From NCBI GenBank assembly GCA_964408425.1, contig CAYOZI010000022.1:1-12767 (forward strand): a DNA stretch of 12,767 nucleotides, in the 5' to 3' direction. Positions 1 through 7,073 of the stretch are shown in pieces. Under the pieces are notes generated by a model. The model searched no databases. It saw only the letters and a program-made list of their open reading frames with translations, and had not been told where the DNA came from. The position numbers were made by a program, and so were the translations under genes. Origin of the DNA: UBA10210 sp964408425. GTDB taxonomy: Archaea; Micrarchaeota; Micrarchaeia; Norongarragalinales; Norongarragalinaceae. Every line of letters begins with the position of its first letter. Position 1 is the first letter of the stretch.

Positions 1-347
1 TGTTTCCAATACGCCTCGCCTATTTTGTTCATGTCCGTGAATTTTCCCAACCGCACGAGCAAGGCTATCGAGTAAAAGTCTTTCGGGAAGGGGGGTAATT
101 TGGAGAAAACCACGCTGGGCAGGTAATCCGGCCTTTGCGCGGGAGTTCCGATATTCTGGTAAGCCTGCAAGTACCCCGCCAATTCCGGGTATTTCAGCAA
201 TTCCTGTTCCGCGGCAGTCAAGCTGGGCGTTGCAGTAGCTTGGGCGGTTTGGTTGTCAAACTGCAATCCTCCTTGCTGGACGCAGCCGGCAGCCAAGAAA
301 GACAGCAATACTATGCCGCCTAAAAGCAAAAACTTGTTTCCACCCAT
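1..347 (-). CDS. Secreted lipoprotein, N-terminal part (runs off left edge)
   Basis: An open frame starts at ATG 345-347 and continues without a stop to the window edge (115 codons seen). It begins MGGNKFLLLGGIVLLSFLAA and then GC, so it has a basic N-terminus, a hydrophobic core and a lipobox-like A-A-G-C with Cys22 as the probable lipid-modified residue. After it comes a short polar, Thr/Gln-rich linker and then a globular part rich in Tyr, Leu and Pro. A Shine-Dalgarno-like AAGGTGG (353-360 on the complement) precedes the start. The protein should be anchored on the outer face of the membrane. No family is recognised; a solute-binding or structural lipoprotein are both possible. The C-terminus lies outside the window. 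Confidence 0.75.
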   Translation of the reverse strand, partial: MGGNKFLLLGGIVLLSFLAAGCVQQGGLQFDNQTAQATATPSLTAAEQELLKYPELAGYLQAYQNIGTPAQRPDYLPSVVFSKLPPFPKDFYSIALLVRLGKFTDMNKIGEAYWK

Positions 348-389
348 TTTTTCCCACCTTCCTTAAAAGATAAAAATAAAAAAAGTTGG

Positions 390-415
390 AAAAGCCGCGT
401 TGGAACGCGGCTTTT
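390..415 (-). terminator. Hairpin terminator after the sequon-rich surface protein gene
   Basis: A perfect inverted repeat lies 9 nt past the stop codon at 425. Arms GCCGCGTT (394-401) and AACGCGGC (404-411) are extended by AAAA/TTTT to 12 bp (390-401 with 404-415), with only 2 nt between them, so the real loop is probably a tetraloop. On the minus strand the hairpin is followed by a T-rich tract (about 370-393). The palindrome could also act on the other strand. That it terminates transcription is inferred from form and position. Confidence 0.75.
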
Positions 416-424
416 TGCTAAAAC

Positions 425-1045
425 TCAGCCTGAAGAGGCGCTCGTGTGGTTCATGAGCCTCCAACTGGAGCCTCCCGCCACGCCGGTGAAGTTCGCGTAC
501 AAGTACACGTTCAGGAAACTGTCCGCGTCCCAGGCGATATCGACGGCAGCAATCGCCAATTCGGTGGAGTTCACTGCAAAATCCGAAGACGTGTGGCCAG
601 AAGAGCCGTTATAGAGCGTTCCGTTGCTCAAGCTAGTCTTGTTCCACGTGGAGTTTCCGCGCACCGTAACCCCCGTGGGCAGGGATTCGTTGAATATCAG
701 CGTAACGGAAATGTTCGTGGTTCCGGTATTGTCGTACTGGAATATGGGAACTCCGTTGTTCCCCTCGCTGCTTTGGCAAGTGCCGCCTCCGGCAACGCAA
801 GGAACGATGTTGTTTTCAGTTCCCGTGTTGGAACTGAAGTTGATGTCCGAAGTGAAGGGCGCGCTCGGGGGAATAGTTCCATTGGAAGCAATAGGCCCCA
901 GGCCGGGCAGGGAAACCCTGAATGAAGTGGAAGTTTGGACCATGAAGAGAACGTCGGTTTGCGCGTAATCGGCGAGCAAGACGGTCGCCATTGAAACCAT
1001 TAAAATAGGCACTAAAAGCAAAATCGCCTTTTTCTCCAAATCCAT
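425..1045 (-). CDS. Membrane-anchored surface protein dense in N-glycosylation sequons
   Basis: A 206-residue protein of unrecognised family. Residues 6-25 form one hydrophobic segment after a charged MDLEKK start, which fits an uncleaved anchor or signal peptide. The rest is Ser/Thr/Asn/Gly-rich, with alternating hydrophobic residues as in a beta-sandwich. It holds 11 N-X-S/T sequons (N55, N69, N111, N119, N131, N135, N141, N146, N159, N185, N199), and Cys83 and Cys90 could form a small disulfide loop. A strong ribosome-binding site (GGAGGGGG) sits just before ATG 1043-1045, and a TATA-like TTATATAG lies about 35 nt upstream. A hairpin terminator follows, so it is probably a single-gene transcript. 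A pilin-like or S-layer-associated subunit is possible, but no class III signal-peptide motif (K/R-G-A/Q) is evident. Confidence 0.7.
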   Translation of the reverse strand: MDLEKKAILLLVPILMVSMATVLLADYAQTDVLFMVQTSTSFRVSLPGLGPIASNGTIPPSAPFTSDINFSSNTGTENNIVPCVAGGGTCQSSEGNNGVPIFQYDNTGTTNISVTLIFNESLPTGVTVRGNSTWNKTSLSNGTLYNGSSGHTSSDFAVNSTELAIAAVDIAWDADSFLNVYLYANFTGVAGGSSWRLMNHTSASSG

Positions 1046-1076
1046 TATTCTCCCCCTCCTTCAAAACGATATTTTT

Positions 1077-1084
1077 CTATATAA
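1077..1084 (-). promoter_or_regulatory. TATA-like promoter element for the sequon-rich protein gene
   Basis: TTATATAG on the minus strand, centred about 35 nt before the ATG at 1045. Starting transcription about 25 nt downstream would leave a leader of roughly 10 nt containing the GGAGG-type ribosome-binding site. A second AT-rich element, GGGTTTAAAAAC (about 1133-1144, complement), lies further upstream and could be an alternative. Confidence 0.5.
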
Positions 1085-1178
1085 CCGCACGGAAAAACGA
1101 TATTCCCGCCTATGAAAACTAAACGCGCTATTGTTTTTAAACCCTTTCTCTCCGAGCGCGCCTTTGGAAACGGCCTCG

Positions 1179-2039
1179 TCAAACCATTTCTTCCATGAGT
1201 TTCGAAACGTCTATCCCCGAAATCTTCTGTTTCACCAAAGGCGTTCGCGCGATTTGCGGCAAACCGTCGGCGTAAGTCGGGCGTTCCTCCCTGAACAAGA
1301 TGCCCACGGGAATTTTTCCGGTTTTCTCCCACTCGGAAGCTTTTTCCAAAGCGTTTTTTTTATTCGAAGGATCATAATCCGCGCCGAGCTTGTAAACCCT
1401 CTGCAAATAGTATTGGTATGTGTTGATTTTGTTGTAAGTCACGCAAGGCTGGAGTATATCCACGAGCGCAAAACCCTTGTGCTTTATCGCTTCCGCAATG
1501 ATTCCGCTCAAGTGAATCATATCCCCCGCAAAACCCCTTGCCACGAAACTCGCTCCCGCGGCCAAAGCGATTTCCAAAGGGTTGACTGGCGTTTCTATGA
1601 CGCCGTGCGGCGTGGATTTCGTCGCCATTCCCTTTTCGGCAGTGGGCGAAGCCTGGCCCGTAGTCAAACCATACACCCCGTTGTTGAAAACCAAGTAAGT
1701 CAAATCAATATTCCTGCGCATCGCGTGGATGAAGTGCCCCATTCCTATGCCGTACCCATCCCCGTCGCCGCTTACCGCTATCACGTTCAACTCGTGGTTG
1801 GCCAGCTTCGCGCCGGTTGCGACGGGCAAAGGCCTCCCGTGAAGCGTGTGGAACCCGTACGTTCCAACCCATTCCGCGCTATTGCCCGAACACCCGATTC
1901 CGTTGAACAGGCAAACGCTTTCAGGCGGCAAGTTCAAATCCGACAACGATTTTTTCAACGCGTTTAAAATTCCGAAGTCCCCGCAACCCGGACACCAAGT
2001 GGGCGTAGTCGAAGTTCCCAACTCTTGAATCGAAACCAT
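1179..2039 (-). CDS. 2-oxoacid:ferredoxin oxidoreductase, beta subunit
   Basis: Thiamine-diphosphate-binding catalytic subunit of a 2-oxoacid:ferredoxin oxidoreductase, which converts a 2-oxoacid plus CoA to acyl-CoA and CO2 and reduces ferredoxin in the cytoplasm. The 286 residues match the usual length. Four cysteines fit the single [4Fe-4S] cluster of the two-subunit type: Cys16 and Cys19 (WCPGCGD), Cys50 (NGIGCSG) and Cys199 (QPCVTYNK). The diphosphate/Mg site is GDGDGYGIG (91-99) with NNGVYGLTTGQ (119-129). No separate ferredoxin-like delta subunit lies nearby, which also fits the alpha-beta type. It follows the alpha gene by 22 bp, with a weak AAAGG ribosome-binding site. Pyruvate, 2-oxoglutarate or branched/aryl oxoacids are all possible substrates. 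Fixed symbols such as porB or korB would over-claim. Confidence 0.93.
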   Translation of the reverse strand: MVSIQELGTSTTPTWCPGCGDFGILNALKKSLSDLNLPPESVCLFNGIGCSGNSAEWVGTYGFHTLHGRPLPVATGAKLANHELNVIAVSGDGDGYGIGMGHFIHAMRRNIDLTYLVFNNGVYGLTTGQASPTAEKGMATKSTPHGVIETPVNPLEIALAAGASFVARGFAGDMIHLSGIIAEAIKHKGFALVDILQPCVTYNKINTYQYYLQRVYKLGADYDPSNKKNALEKASEWEKTGKIPVGILFREERPTYADGLPQIARTPLVKQKISGIDVSKLMEEMV

Positions 2040-2061
2040 TTTTTTCAGCCTTTATTGTTTT

Positions 2062-3822
2062 TTATTTTTTTATTTTCAGTTTTTCCACTGCATCGACTAT
2101 GAATTTCGCGGTGAACGGCCTCGCGTCGTACTTCAAAACCCTTTTTTCGATGATCATGCCGGTTTGTTCCGCGATGAGCAAGCCCAATTGCCCGGTGGCG
2201 TTGTTTTCCACCAAAACCGGGTTTTCGCATTTGGAAAGAATATCTTTCACTTCCTTCGCGGGAAAAGGCCACAAGAACTGCAGCTGGAGGAAATTCGCCT
2301 TCACCCTCTTTTCCTTCAATATTTCAATAGCATCGAGAATCGCGCCTTTCGGCGAACCCCACGATACGAACGTTATTTCCGCGTTTTTTTCCCCGGATAG
2401 CTTTGGCTTGGGGAAATAATCGAGAATCGCCTTCAATTTTCTCATTCTCTTTTCAACCATGAGCATGCGGTTTTCCGTAGTTTCGTCAAAATGGCTGTCT
2501 TCGCGGTGTTCGTAACTCTGGGCTCGGTATAACCCGCCTTTCATTCCAGGCAAGGAACGGGGCGAAACCCCGTTTTCCGTGAATGCATAACGCTTGTAGC
2601 CTTTCGTTTGCGCGAGTTTCTTTTCATCCAACAACAAACCCCTGTCGATCTTGATCTTGTTCTGGTCGAATTTTCCGGTGCTTTCGAAACTCTCCGCCAA
2701 AAACTTGTCGGTAAGGAGAATGACGGGCGTCTGGAATTTCTCGGCGGTGTTGAACGCCTCCCCGGCAAAATAAAAGCATTCTTCCGCATCGCCCGGCGCG
2801 ATCACGGCTTTCGGAAACTCGCCTTGGGACGCGTTGATGGCAAAAAGCAAGTCGCCCTGTTCCGTGCGAGTCGGCAGTCCAGTGCTCGGCCCTCCCCTCT
2901 GCCCCAAAACTATTACGACGGGCGTTTCGCTCATTCCCGCCATTCCCACCGCCTCGACCATTAGCGAGAATCCTCCGCCCGAAGTGGCAACCATGGCCCT
3001 CGCTCCAGCGTGAGCCGCCCCGACAGCCATGTTTATTCCGGCGATTTCATCCTCGGGCTGTTTCACGATTATGTTGAAATCCCGTTCTTTGGAAGCCATG
3101 AACGACAAGATGGAGTTTATCGGGGTCATGGGGTAAATCGCAACGAACTTGCAGCCGGCGCGAATGGCGCCCATGGAAAGAGCTTCGTTGCCTCCAGCCA
3201 GAATCCGCCCTTCCGGGGCGGAAGCGTTTTGCAGGAGTTTTTTCTTTTCCAAGCCGTTAGGAAAGTTTTCTTTCGCGAATTCAAAACCAAGCTTTGCGGC
3301 TTTCAAGTTGATTTCTTCAACAACATCCTTTTTGGAAAAGCTTTTTTTCAAACTCCATTCAAAAACCTTGAAGTCCAAGCCCATCAAGCCCGCCGAAACG
3401 CCGAGGGAAACGCTGTTGCGCGTTATTTTCTCCCCACCGGCTTCTTCAGCAAGCTTTTGAAGGGGAACCGGATAAAAAGAAACGCTTTTTTCCTTTGGAA
3501 GGGCGGGTTGTTTGATGAAACTCCCGTCGAAAACCAAGCCGGAATTTTGCGAAAGGAATTTCGAGTGGATGGAAATGGTTTCCTCGTTCAAAGCAACGAG
3601 CAGGTCCGCGCTTTCAGCCGGAGAACGGATTTTTTCAACCGAAGCGGTGACCAGGGACGTGTTGTTCCCTCCCCTGATCAGGGAAGGGTATTCGCTGGAA
3701 AAGAAAACGTGCGAGCCGCTTCTCATCAGCGTTCTTGCGAAAACCGTTCCGGCTTGCATTATGCCGTAGCCCGCCTCTCCCCCGATCATCCAAGAAACTT
3801 TTTCCAAATACTGCGGCGGCAC
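2062..3822 (-). CDS. 2-oxoacid:ferredoxin oxidoreductase, alpha subunit (fused gamma-alpha)
   Basis: Partner of the beta subunit encoded 22 bp downstream. Numbered from the GTG start (586 aa), residues about 9-185 are the gamma domain, opening with GGEAGYGIMQAG. The alpha (pyrimidine-binding) domain follows from about 207, with YPMTP (230-234) where relatives have YPITP, then GPSTGLPTRTEQGD (311-324), typical of KorA-like alpha subunits. A C-terminal swivel-like domain follows. The frame can be extended to a TTG at 3861 (599 aa). I prefer GTG 3820-3822 because GAGGGG stands 8 nt before it, the gamma domain starts soon after, and a TATA-like TTAAAAAA (3863-3870) would place the transcript start downstream of the TTG. 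If the operon transcript reads through, the longer form remains possible. Confidence 0.88.
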   Translation of the reverse strand: MPPQYLEKVSWMIGGEAGYGIMQAGTVFARTLMRSGSHVFFSSEYPSLIRGGNNTSLVTASVEKIRSPAESADLLVALNEETISIHSKFLSQNSGLVFDGSFIKQPALPKEKSVSFYPVPLQKLAEEAGGEKITRNSVSLGVSAGLMGLDFKVFEWSLKKSFSKKDVVEEINLKAAKLGFEFAKENFPNGLEKKKLLQNASAPEGRILAGGNEALSMGAIRAGCKFVAIYPMTPINSILSFMASKERDFNIIVKQPEDEIAGINMAVGAAHAGARAMVATSGGGFSLMVEAVGMAGMSETPVVIVLGQRGGPSTGLPTRTEQGDLLFAINASQGEFPKAVIAPGDAEECFYFAGEAFNTAEKFQTPVILLTDKFLAESFESTGKFDQNKIKIDRGLLLDEKKLAQTKGYKRYAFTENGVSPRSLPGMKGGLYRAQSYEHREDSHFDETTENRMLMVEKRMRKLKAILDYFPKPKLSGEKNAEITFVSWGSPKGAILDAIEILKEKRVKANFLQLQFLWPFPAKEVKDILSKCENPVLVENNATGQLGLLIAEQTGMIIEKRVLKYDARPFTAKFIVDAVEKLKIKK

Positions 3823-3862
3823 TGTTTCTTCCCCTCTTTCTTTCGTTTTGAACTCAAACAAG

Positions 3863-3870
3863 TTTTTTAA
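3863..3870 (-). promoter_or_regulatory. Possible internal promoter before the oxidoreductase genes
   Basis: The minus strand reads GGATTAAAAAACT in the gap after the acyl-CoA synthetase alpha gene. A start about 25 nt downstream would fall near 3842, leaving the GAGGGG ribosome-binding site and the GTG at 3822 inside the message. It could let the alpha/beta oxidoreductase pair be expressed apart from the upstream three genes. The evidence is only an AT-rich match at a sensible distance. Confidence 0.3.
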
Positions 3871-3913
3871 TCCTTTTTAGAATCGCCAATCGTCGTGGAT
3901 TTCAGCGTAAGGT

Positions 3914-5293
3914 TTAATCTTCGGAAAGGAAGGAAAACGCCTTTGCCGCCTTGACGGGGTCCGAATAATTGGGAATGCCGTGCTCTTGGAGAAAGCGTAT
4001 GCTTTTTCGAGTATACACTCCGCCCATGAAAACGCTTAACACGGGTTTTTTGGATTTTCCGGCGGCTTTCACCACGATTTTCGCGTTTTCCTCCGGCTTG
4101 GTCATCGTTTGCAGCGTTTGGATGACGATCGCCCCGCCCACGTTTTTCTGCGACAGCAAAACTTCGAGTGCTTTCTCGTACTTCAGCGGCGAAGCGTCGC
4201 CCACCAGATCCACCGGGTTTGAGCGGGACCAGGCGCGGTGCATGAACGGGTTGAGCTTTGCAACCGTTTTTTCTTCCAACTCCGCTATTTCAACGCCGAA
4301 CTTTTCGCAAGCGTCTGCGCATAAAACCCCCGCTCCCCCTCCGTTCGTTATTATCGCGACTGAATTAATTTTAGCGTGAGGCTGTAGGCTTAGTGCTTTC
4401 GCGATTTCAAACAATTCTTCAAGAGAATAAACCTGTTTCGCGCCGCATTGCTTCAGCGCCCCTTCGAAAACCGCCGCGTTCCCCGCGAGGCTGGCAGTGT
4501 GCGTTTGCACCGCCTTCATTCCCTTTTTCCCAACGCCTCCTTTCAGCACGATTACGGCTTTTCCTTTAGTCCTTGCTTTTCTCAAGGCACCCAGAAACTT
4601 TTTCCCGTCCTTAACCCCCTCTAAATACAAAGCGATTACTTTCGTTTTCCTGTCGGACGCGAAAAAATCGATGAATTCGCTTTCCCCCAAAACCGCCTTG
4701 TTGCCCAACCCGACAATCGCGCGGAAGGGAAACAATTCTTCCAGCGCCCAGTCGATCACGCTGTCCGCCAGCGCCCCGCTTTGGGTAATGAAAGCAATGC
4801 TTCCCGGTTTGGGGACGCTTAATGCAAAAGAAGCGTTGAACAAGCCGGGAACTATTACTCCGACGGTATTAGGGCCGAGAAGGGCGATTCCGTTTTCAAC
4901 CGCGATTTTCTTTATTTCCCCTTCCAGCTTCTTTCCTTCGCTTCCGGTTTCGGCGAAACCGGCGGAAACGACGACTGCAGCCGGAATTTTTTTGGCGGCG
5001 CATTCCCTCAAAACATTCGGAACGACTTTCGGCGGGGTTGCGATCACCGCCAAGCCGATTTTCTGCCTTATTTCCAAAACGCTTTTGAAGCTCTTCAAAC
5101 CCAGGATTTTTTTGTGGTTCGGATTTACCGCATAAACGTTTCCCTTGAATTTTTTCGCATATGCGGAGGGAAAGACGCTTCCCTTCAACAGCGATTCCAT
5201 TATCCCCCTGCCCACGCTGTCCTTTTCCTCGGACGCGCCGATTACGGCAATGCTTTCCGGCGACAGGATGCTTGCGATTCCTTTCTTATTCAT
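3914..5293 (-). CDS. acdA: ADP-forming acyl-CoA synthetase, alpha subunit
   Basis: Alpha subunit of the acyl-CoA synthetase (ADP-forming) that makes ATP from acyl-CoA, ADP and phosphate, releasing the free acid and CoA. It is a CoA-binding Rossmann domain (IAVIGAS, 15-21) followed by succinyl-CoA-ligase-like domains (GPNTVGV 140-146, TQSGAL 170-175). The phosphorylated active-site histidine is His265 in THTASLAG, matching the SHTGSLAG-type motif of the family. The length (459 aa) agrees with stand-alone archaeal alpha subunits of about 460. The partner ATP-grasp subunit is encoded two genes upstream (6365-7009), so the pair is split by the dehydrogenase gene, 18 bp away from this one. ATG 5291-5293 is preceded by AAGGTAAGGGG. 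Acetate is the commonest product in the family; branched or aryl acids are also possible. Confidence 0.92.
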   Translation of the reverse strand: MNKKGIASILSPESIAVIGASEEKDSVGRGIMESLLKGSVFPSAYAKKFKGNVYAVNPNHKKILGLKSFKSVLEIRQKIGLAVIATPPKVVPNVLRECAAKKIPAAVVVSAGFAETGSEGKKLEGEIKKIAVENGIALLGPNTVGVIVPGLFNASFALSVPKPGSIAFITQSGALADSVIDWALEELFPFRAIVGLGNKAVLGESEFIDFFASDRKTKVIALYLEGVKDGKKFLGALRKARTKGKAVIVLKGGVGKKGMKAVQTHTASLAGNAAVFEGALKQCGAKQVYSLEELFEIAKALSLQPHAKINSVAIITNGGGAGVLCADACEKFGVEIAELEEKTVAKLNPFMHRAWSRSNPVDLVGDASPLKYEKALEVLLSQKNVGGAIVIQTLQTMTKPEENAKIVVKAAGKSKKPVLSVFMGGVYTRKSIRFLQEHGIPNYSDPVKAAKAFSFLSED

Positions 5294-5311
5294 TTTCCCC
5301 TTACCTTAAAC

Positions 5312-6328
5312 TCAGCATACCGCGTTTTCCATTCTCCCTTCAGCAAACGCCCTGATGTTTTCAACAGTCGTCTTTTCAATCCTCTCCAGCGCTTCCCTCG
5401 AGTTGAACGCGTTGTGCGGCGTGATCAAGACGTTCTTCCACTTCAGCAAAATGTGGTCTTGCAAAACAGTCTTCAAAACCCCTTTTTCGCTTGTTTTCCC
5501 CTGGATGGTTTTCAAAACCTCGTCTTCATTGCGCATGAGCCCCTCTTCCTCCAAAACATCCAACGCCGCTCCGAACAAAATGCCTTTCGACAAGCCTTGC
5601 ACGAGCGCGTTCGTTTCCACTATCCCGCCCCGGGCCGTGTTTATCAGCAACGCCCCTTTCTTCACCATGCGGATGTTGCGGGAGTTGATGAGGTGCTTGG
5701 TTTTGCGGTTGAGCGGAACGTGGAGGGTGATTACGTCCGAGTTTTTCAGCAAAAAAGCGAGGGGAACGTACTTAACGGAATAATCCTTTTCCAACTCCAT
5801 TTTCCTGAACGAATCGAACGCGAGGATTTTCATGTTGAACCCGCTTGCTATTCTCGCCACGTGGCTTCCGATTTTTCCAGTCCCGACTATTCCGATTGTT
5901 TTTCCCGCCAAATCCCATCCCGTAAGCCCTTCCCCGCTGAAATCCCCCTTTTCCACCCTTTCTTTTGTTTCAATGATTTTCCTCGACAAAGCGAGAATGA
6001 GGGCGAACGTATGTTCCGCAACCGTATTCTCTCCGTAAGACGGGACGTTGGCGACGCACACGCCCTGCCTCCTGCAGTCGTTCAAGTCGATGTGGTCTAT
6101 TCCCGTCGAGCGCGTGGCTATTAGCTTCAGTTTCGGCATTTTTCGCAGGATTTTCGAATCGATCTTCTCGTGGACGAAACACGAAATCACTCCGCAATCC
6201 TTCGCTTTCAGCGCGTTTTCCCCGTTCAACTCGCCGCAAAACCTGAGCTTCAATCCCTTCAAGTGCTTTCGAAAGTATTTTTCCGCGTCCGGGCTCGTGT
6301 CGAAAAAACCAACGCTGATTTTTCTCAT
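5312..6328 (-). CDS. D-isomer-specific 2-hydroxyacid dehydrogenase (D-lactate dehydrogenase-like)
   Basis: NAD-dependent enzyme interconverting a 2-oxoacid and its D-2-hydroxyacid. In its 338 residues the nucleotide-binding motif is GTGKIG (149-154), and Asp172 at the end of the next strand favours NAD over NADP. The catalytic triad of the family is visible: Arg233 (NTARGG), Glu262 (DVLEEEG) and His305 (ITPHNAF). The segment ATRSTGIDHIDL (71-82), SYGENTVAEHTFALILALSR (97-116) and the roughly 40-residue insertion between Glu262 and His305 resemble fermentative D-lactate dehydrogenases more than phosphoglycerate dehydrogenases. No ACT domain is present. It sits between the two acyl-CoA synthetase genes, 36 bp after the beta gene and 18 bp before the alpha gene, so its substrate is probably the oxoacid used by the oxidoreductase. 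ATG 6326-6328 follows GAGGAAGGG. Substrate and direction are not fixed by sequence. Confidence 0.88.
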   Translation of the reverse strand: MRKISVGFFDTSPDAEKYFRKHLKGLKLRFCGELNGENALKAKDCGVISCFVHEKIDSKILRKMPKLKLIATRSTGIDHIDLNDCRRQGVCVANVPSYGENTVAEHTFALILALSRKIIETKERVEKGDFSGEGLTGWDLAGKTIGIVGTGKIGSHVARIASGFNMKILAFDSFRKMELEKDYSVKYVPLAFLLKNSDVITLHVPLNRKTKHLINSRNIRMVKKGALLINTARGGIVETNALVQGLSKGILFGAALDVLEEEGLMRNEDEVLKTIQGKTSEKGVLKTVLQDHILLKWKNVLITPHNAFNSREALERIEKTTVENIRAFAEGRMENAVC

Positions 6329-6364
6329 CGTTTTTCCCTTCCTCTATTTTTTTCTTGTTTTTCT

Positions 6365-7009
6365 TCAAACCGTTATTTTCGCGTCGACGACGAACGCATT
6401 CTGGGAATCCGCAATCACCGGGTTGAAATCCAGTTCCTTGATCTTTTCCTCCTTTTCCAGGAGGGAGGATGTTTTCAACAGCAAATCCACGATTTTCCCT
6501 TCGTTCGTCTTCCTTCCGCGGAAACCTTCGCTGGTGAAATAAGCGCTGGCTTTCGTTTCGCGAATCATTTCAAGCGCGTCGTTCTTCGAAATGGGGCAGA
6601 CACGAGTGGAAAAATCTTTGAACAATTCAACCGCAACCCCCCCGCTTCCGAACAAGACGGTTTTCCCGAAAACCGCGTCTTCCTTCCCGCCCACGATGAA
6701 CTCCACCCCCTTCAACTCGCTTTGCAGCAGGAAACCCCACTTTCCTTTTTTGAGCCCGGCGTCCGACGCGTTTTGCTCGAGGCGGCGGGAAGCGTGATAA
6801 AGGTGTTCGAAATCGTGCAAATCCAGCGCAATGAGTTTTTTTTCCGTCTTGTGGAAGACGTTTTCCCCCACTACTTTCAAAACCCAGGGTTTCGGAAGGG
6901 CTTTGCTTTTTTCCATCACTTGGGCCGCGCTTAAGCAAAACGCGCCTTTGGCAAGCGCAATCCCGTGCTTTTCCAGAAGGACTTCCGTCGCTTGAAAACC
7001 CAGCAGCAT
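6365..7009 (-). CDS. acdB: ADP-forming acyl-CoA synthetase, beta subunit (ATP-grasp)
   Basis: Nucleotide-binding partner of the alpha subunit at 3914-5293. The 214-residue chain is one ATP-grasp domain, close to the roughly 230 residues of stand-alone archaeal beta subunits. Features seen are VVGENVFHKTE with His53, at the place of the beta-subunit phospho-histidine in the usual HKSD motif; GVEFIVGGKEDAVFG followed by VLFGSGGVAVELFKD; and ELDFNPVIA near the C-terminus. The glycine-rich VGGV that usually follows HKSD is replaced by KKLIAL. It is the first gene of the operon. A TATA-like element centred 26-27 nt before ATG 7007-7009 suggests a leaderless message. It is too short to be a fused alpha-beta enzyme. 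Confidence 0.88.
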   Translation of the reverse strand: MLLGFQATEVLLEKHGIALAKGAFCLSAAQVMEKSKALPKPWVLKVVGENVFHKTEKKLIALDLHDFEHLYHASRRLEQNASDAGLKKGKWGFLLQSELKGVEFIVGGKEDAVFGKTVLFGSGGVAVELFKDFSTRVCPISKNDALEMIRETKASAYFTSEGFRGRKTNEGKIVDLLLKTSSLLEKEEKIKELDFNPVIADSQNAFVVDAKITV

Positions 7010-7031
7010 GCTTTACATCAATCCTTTTTCA

Positions 7032-7039
7032 ATTAAAAA
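7032..7039 (-). promoter_or_regulatory. TATA-like promoter of the energy operon
   Basis: The minus strand reads GGGTTTTTAATTG with TTTTTAAT centred 26-27 nt before the A of ATG 7009. That is the normal TATA-to-start distance in archaea, so the transcript probably begins at or within a base or two of the start codon. It is divergent from the nuclease promoter at 7067-7073. Confidence 0.55.
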
Positions 7040-7066
7040 CCCAGCCCCGTGAAGGCGGGAAAAGGG

Positions 7067-7073
7067 TTTAAAG
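7067..7073 (+). promoter_or_regulatory. TATA-like promoter of the beta-CASP nuclease gene
   Basis: GGGTTTAAAGAA on the plus strand. Transcription about 25 nt downstream (near 7095) would give a leader of about 33 nt holding the GGAG ribosome-binding site at 7115-7118. The centres of this and the opposing TATA element are only about 35 bp apart. Confidence 0.5.

Noticed and set aside
1131..1967. Long plus-strand open frame opposite the oxidoreductase beta gene
   Set aside because: It is antisense to a gene with complete cofactor motifs, and its translation is rich in Arg/Phe/His with no recognisable domain. It is a shadow frame.
3010..3870. Plus-strand frame of 286 codons opposite the oxidoreductase alpha gene
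   Set aside because: Low-complexity composition antisense to a well-supported gene, with no ribosome-binding site or motif support.
5114..6124. Plus-strand frame of 336 codons opposite the dehydrogenase gene
   Set aside because: The dehydrogenase on the other strand has its full catalytic triad; the antisense product has no family features.
5312..6328. Phosphoglycerate dehydrogenase (serine pathway) as the identity of the dehydrogenase
   Set aside because: No C-terminal ACT or intervening domain. The insertion before the catalytic His and the fermentation gene context fit a D-lactate dehydrogenase-like enzyme better.
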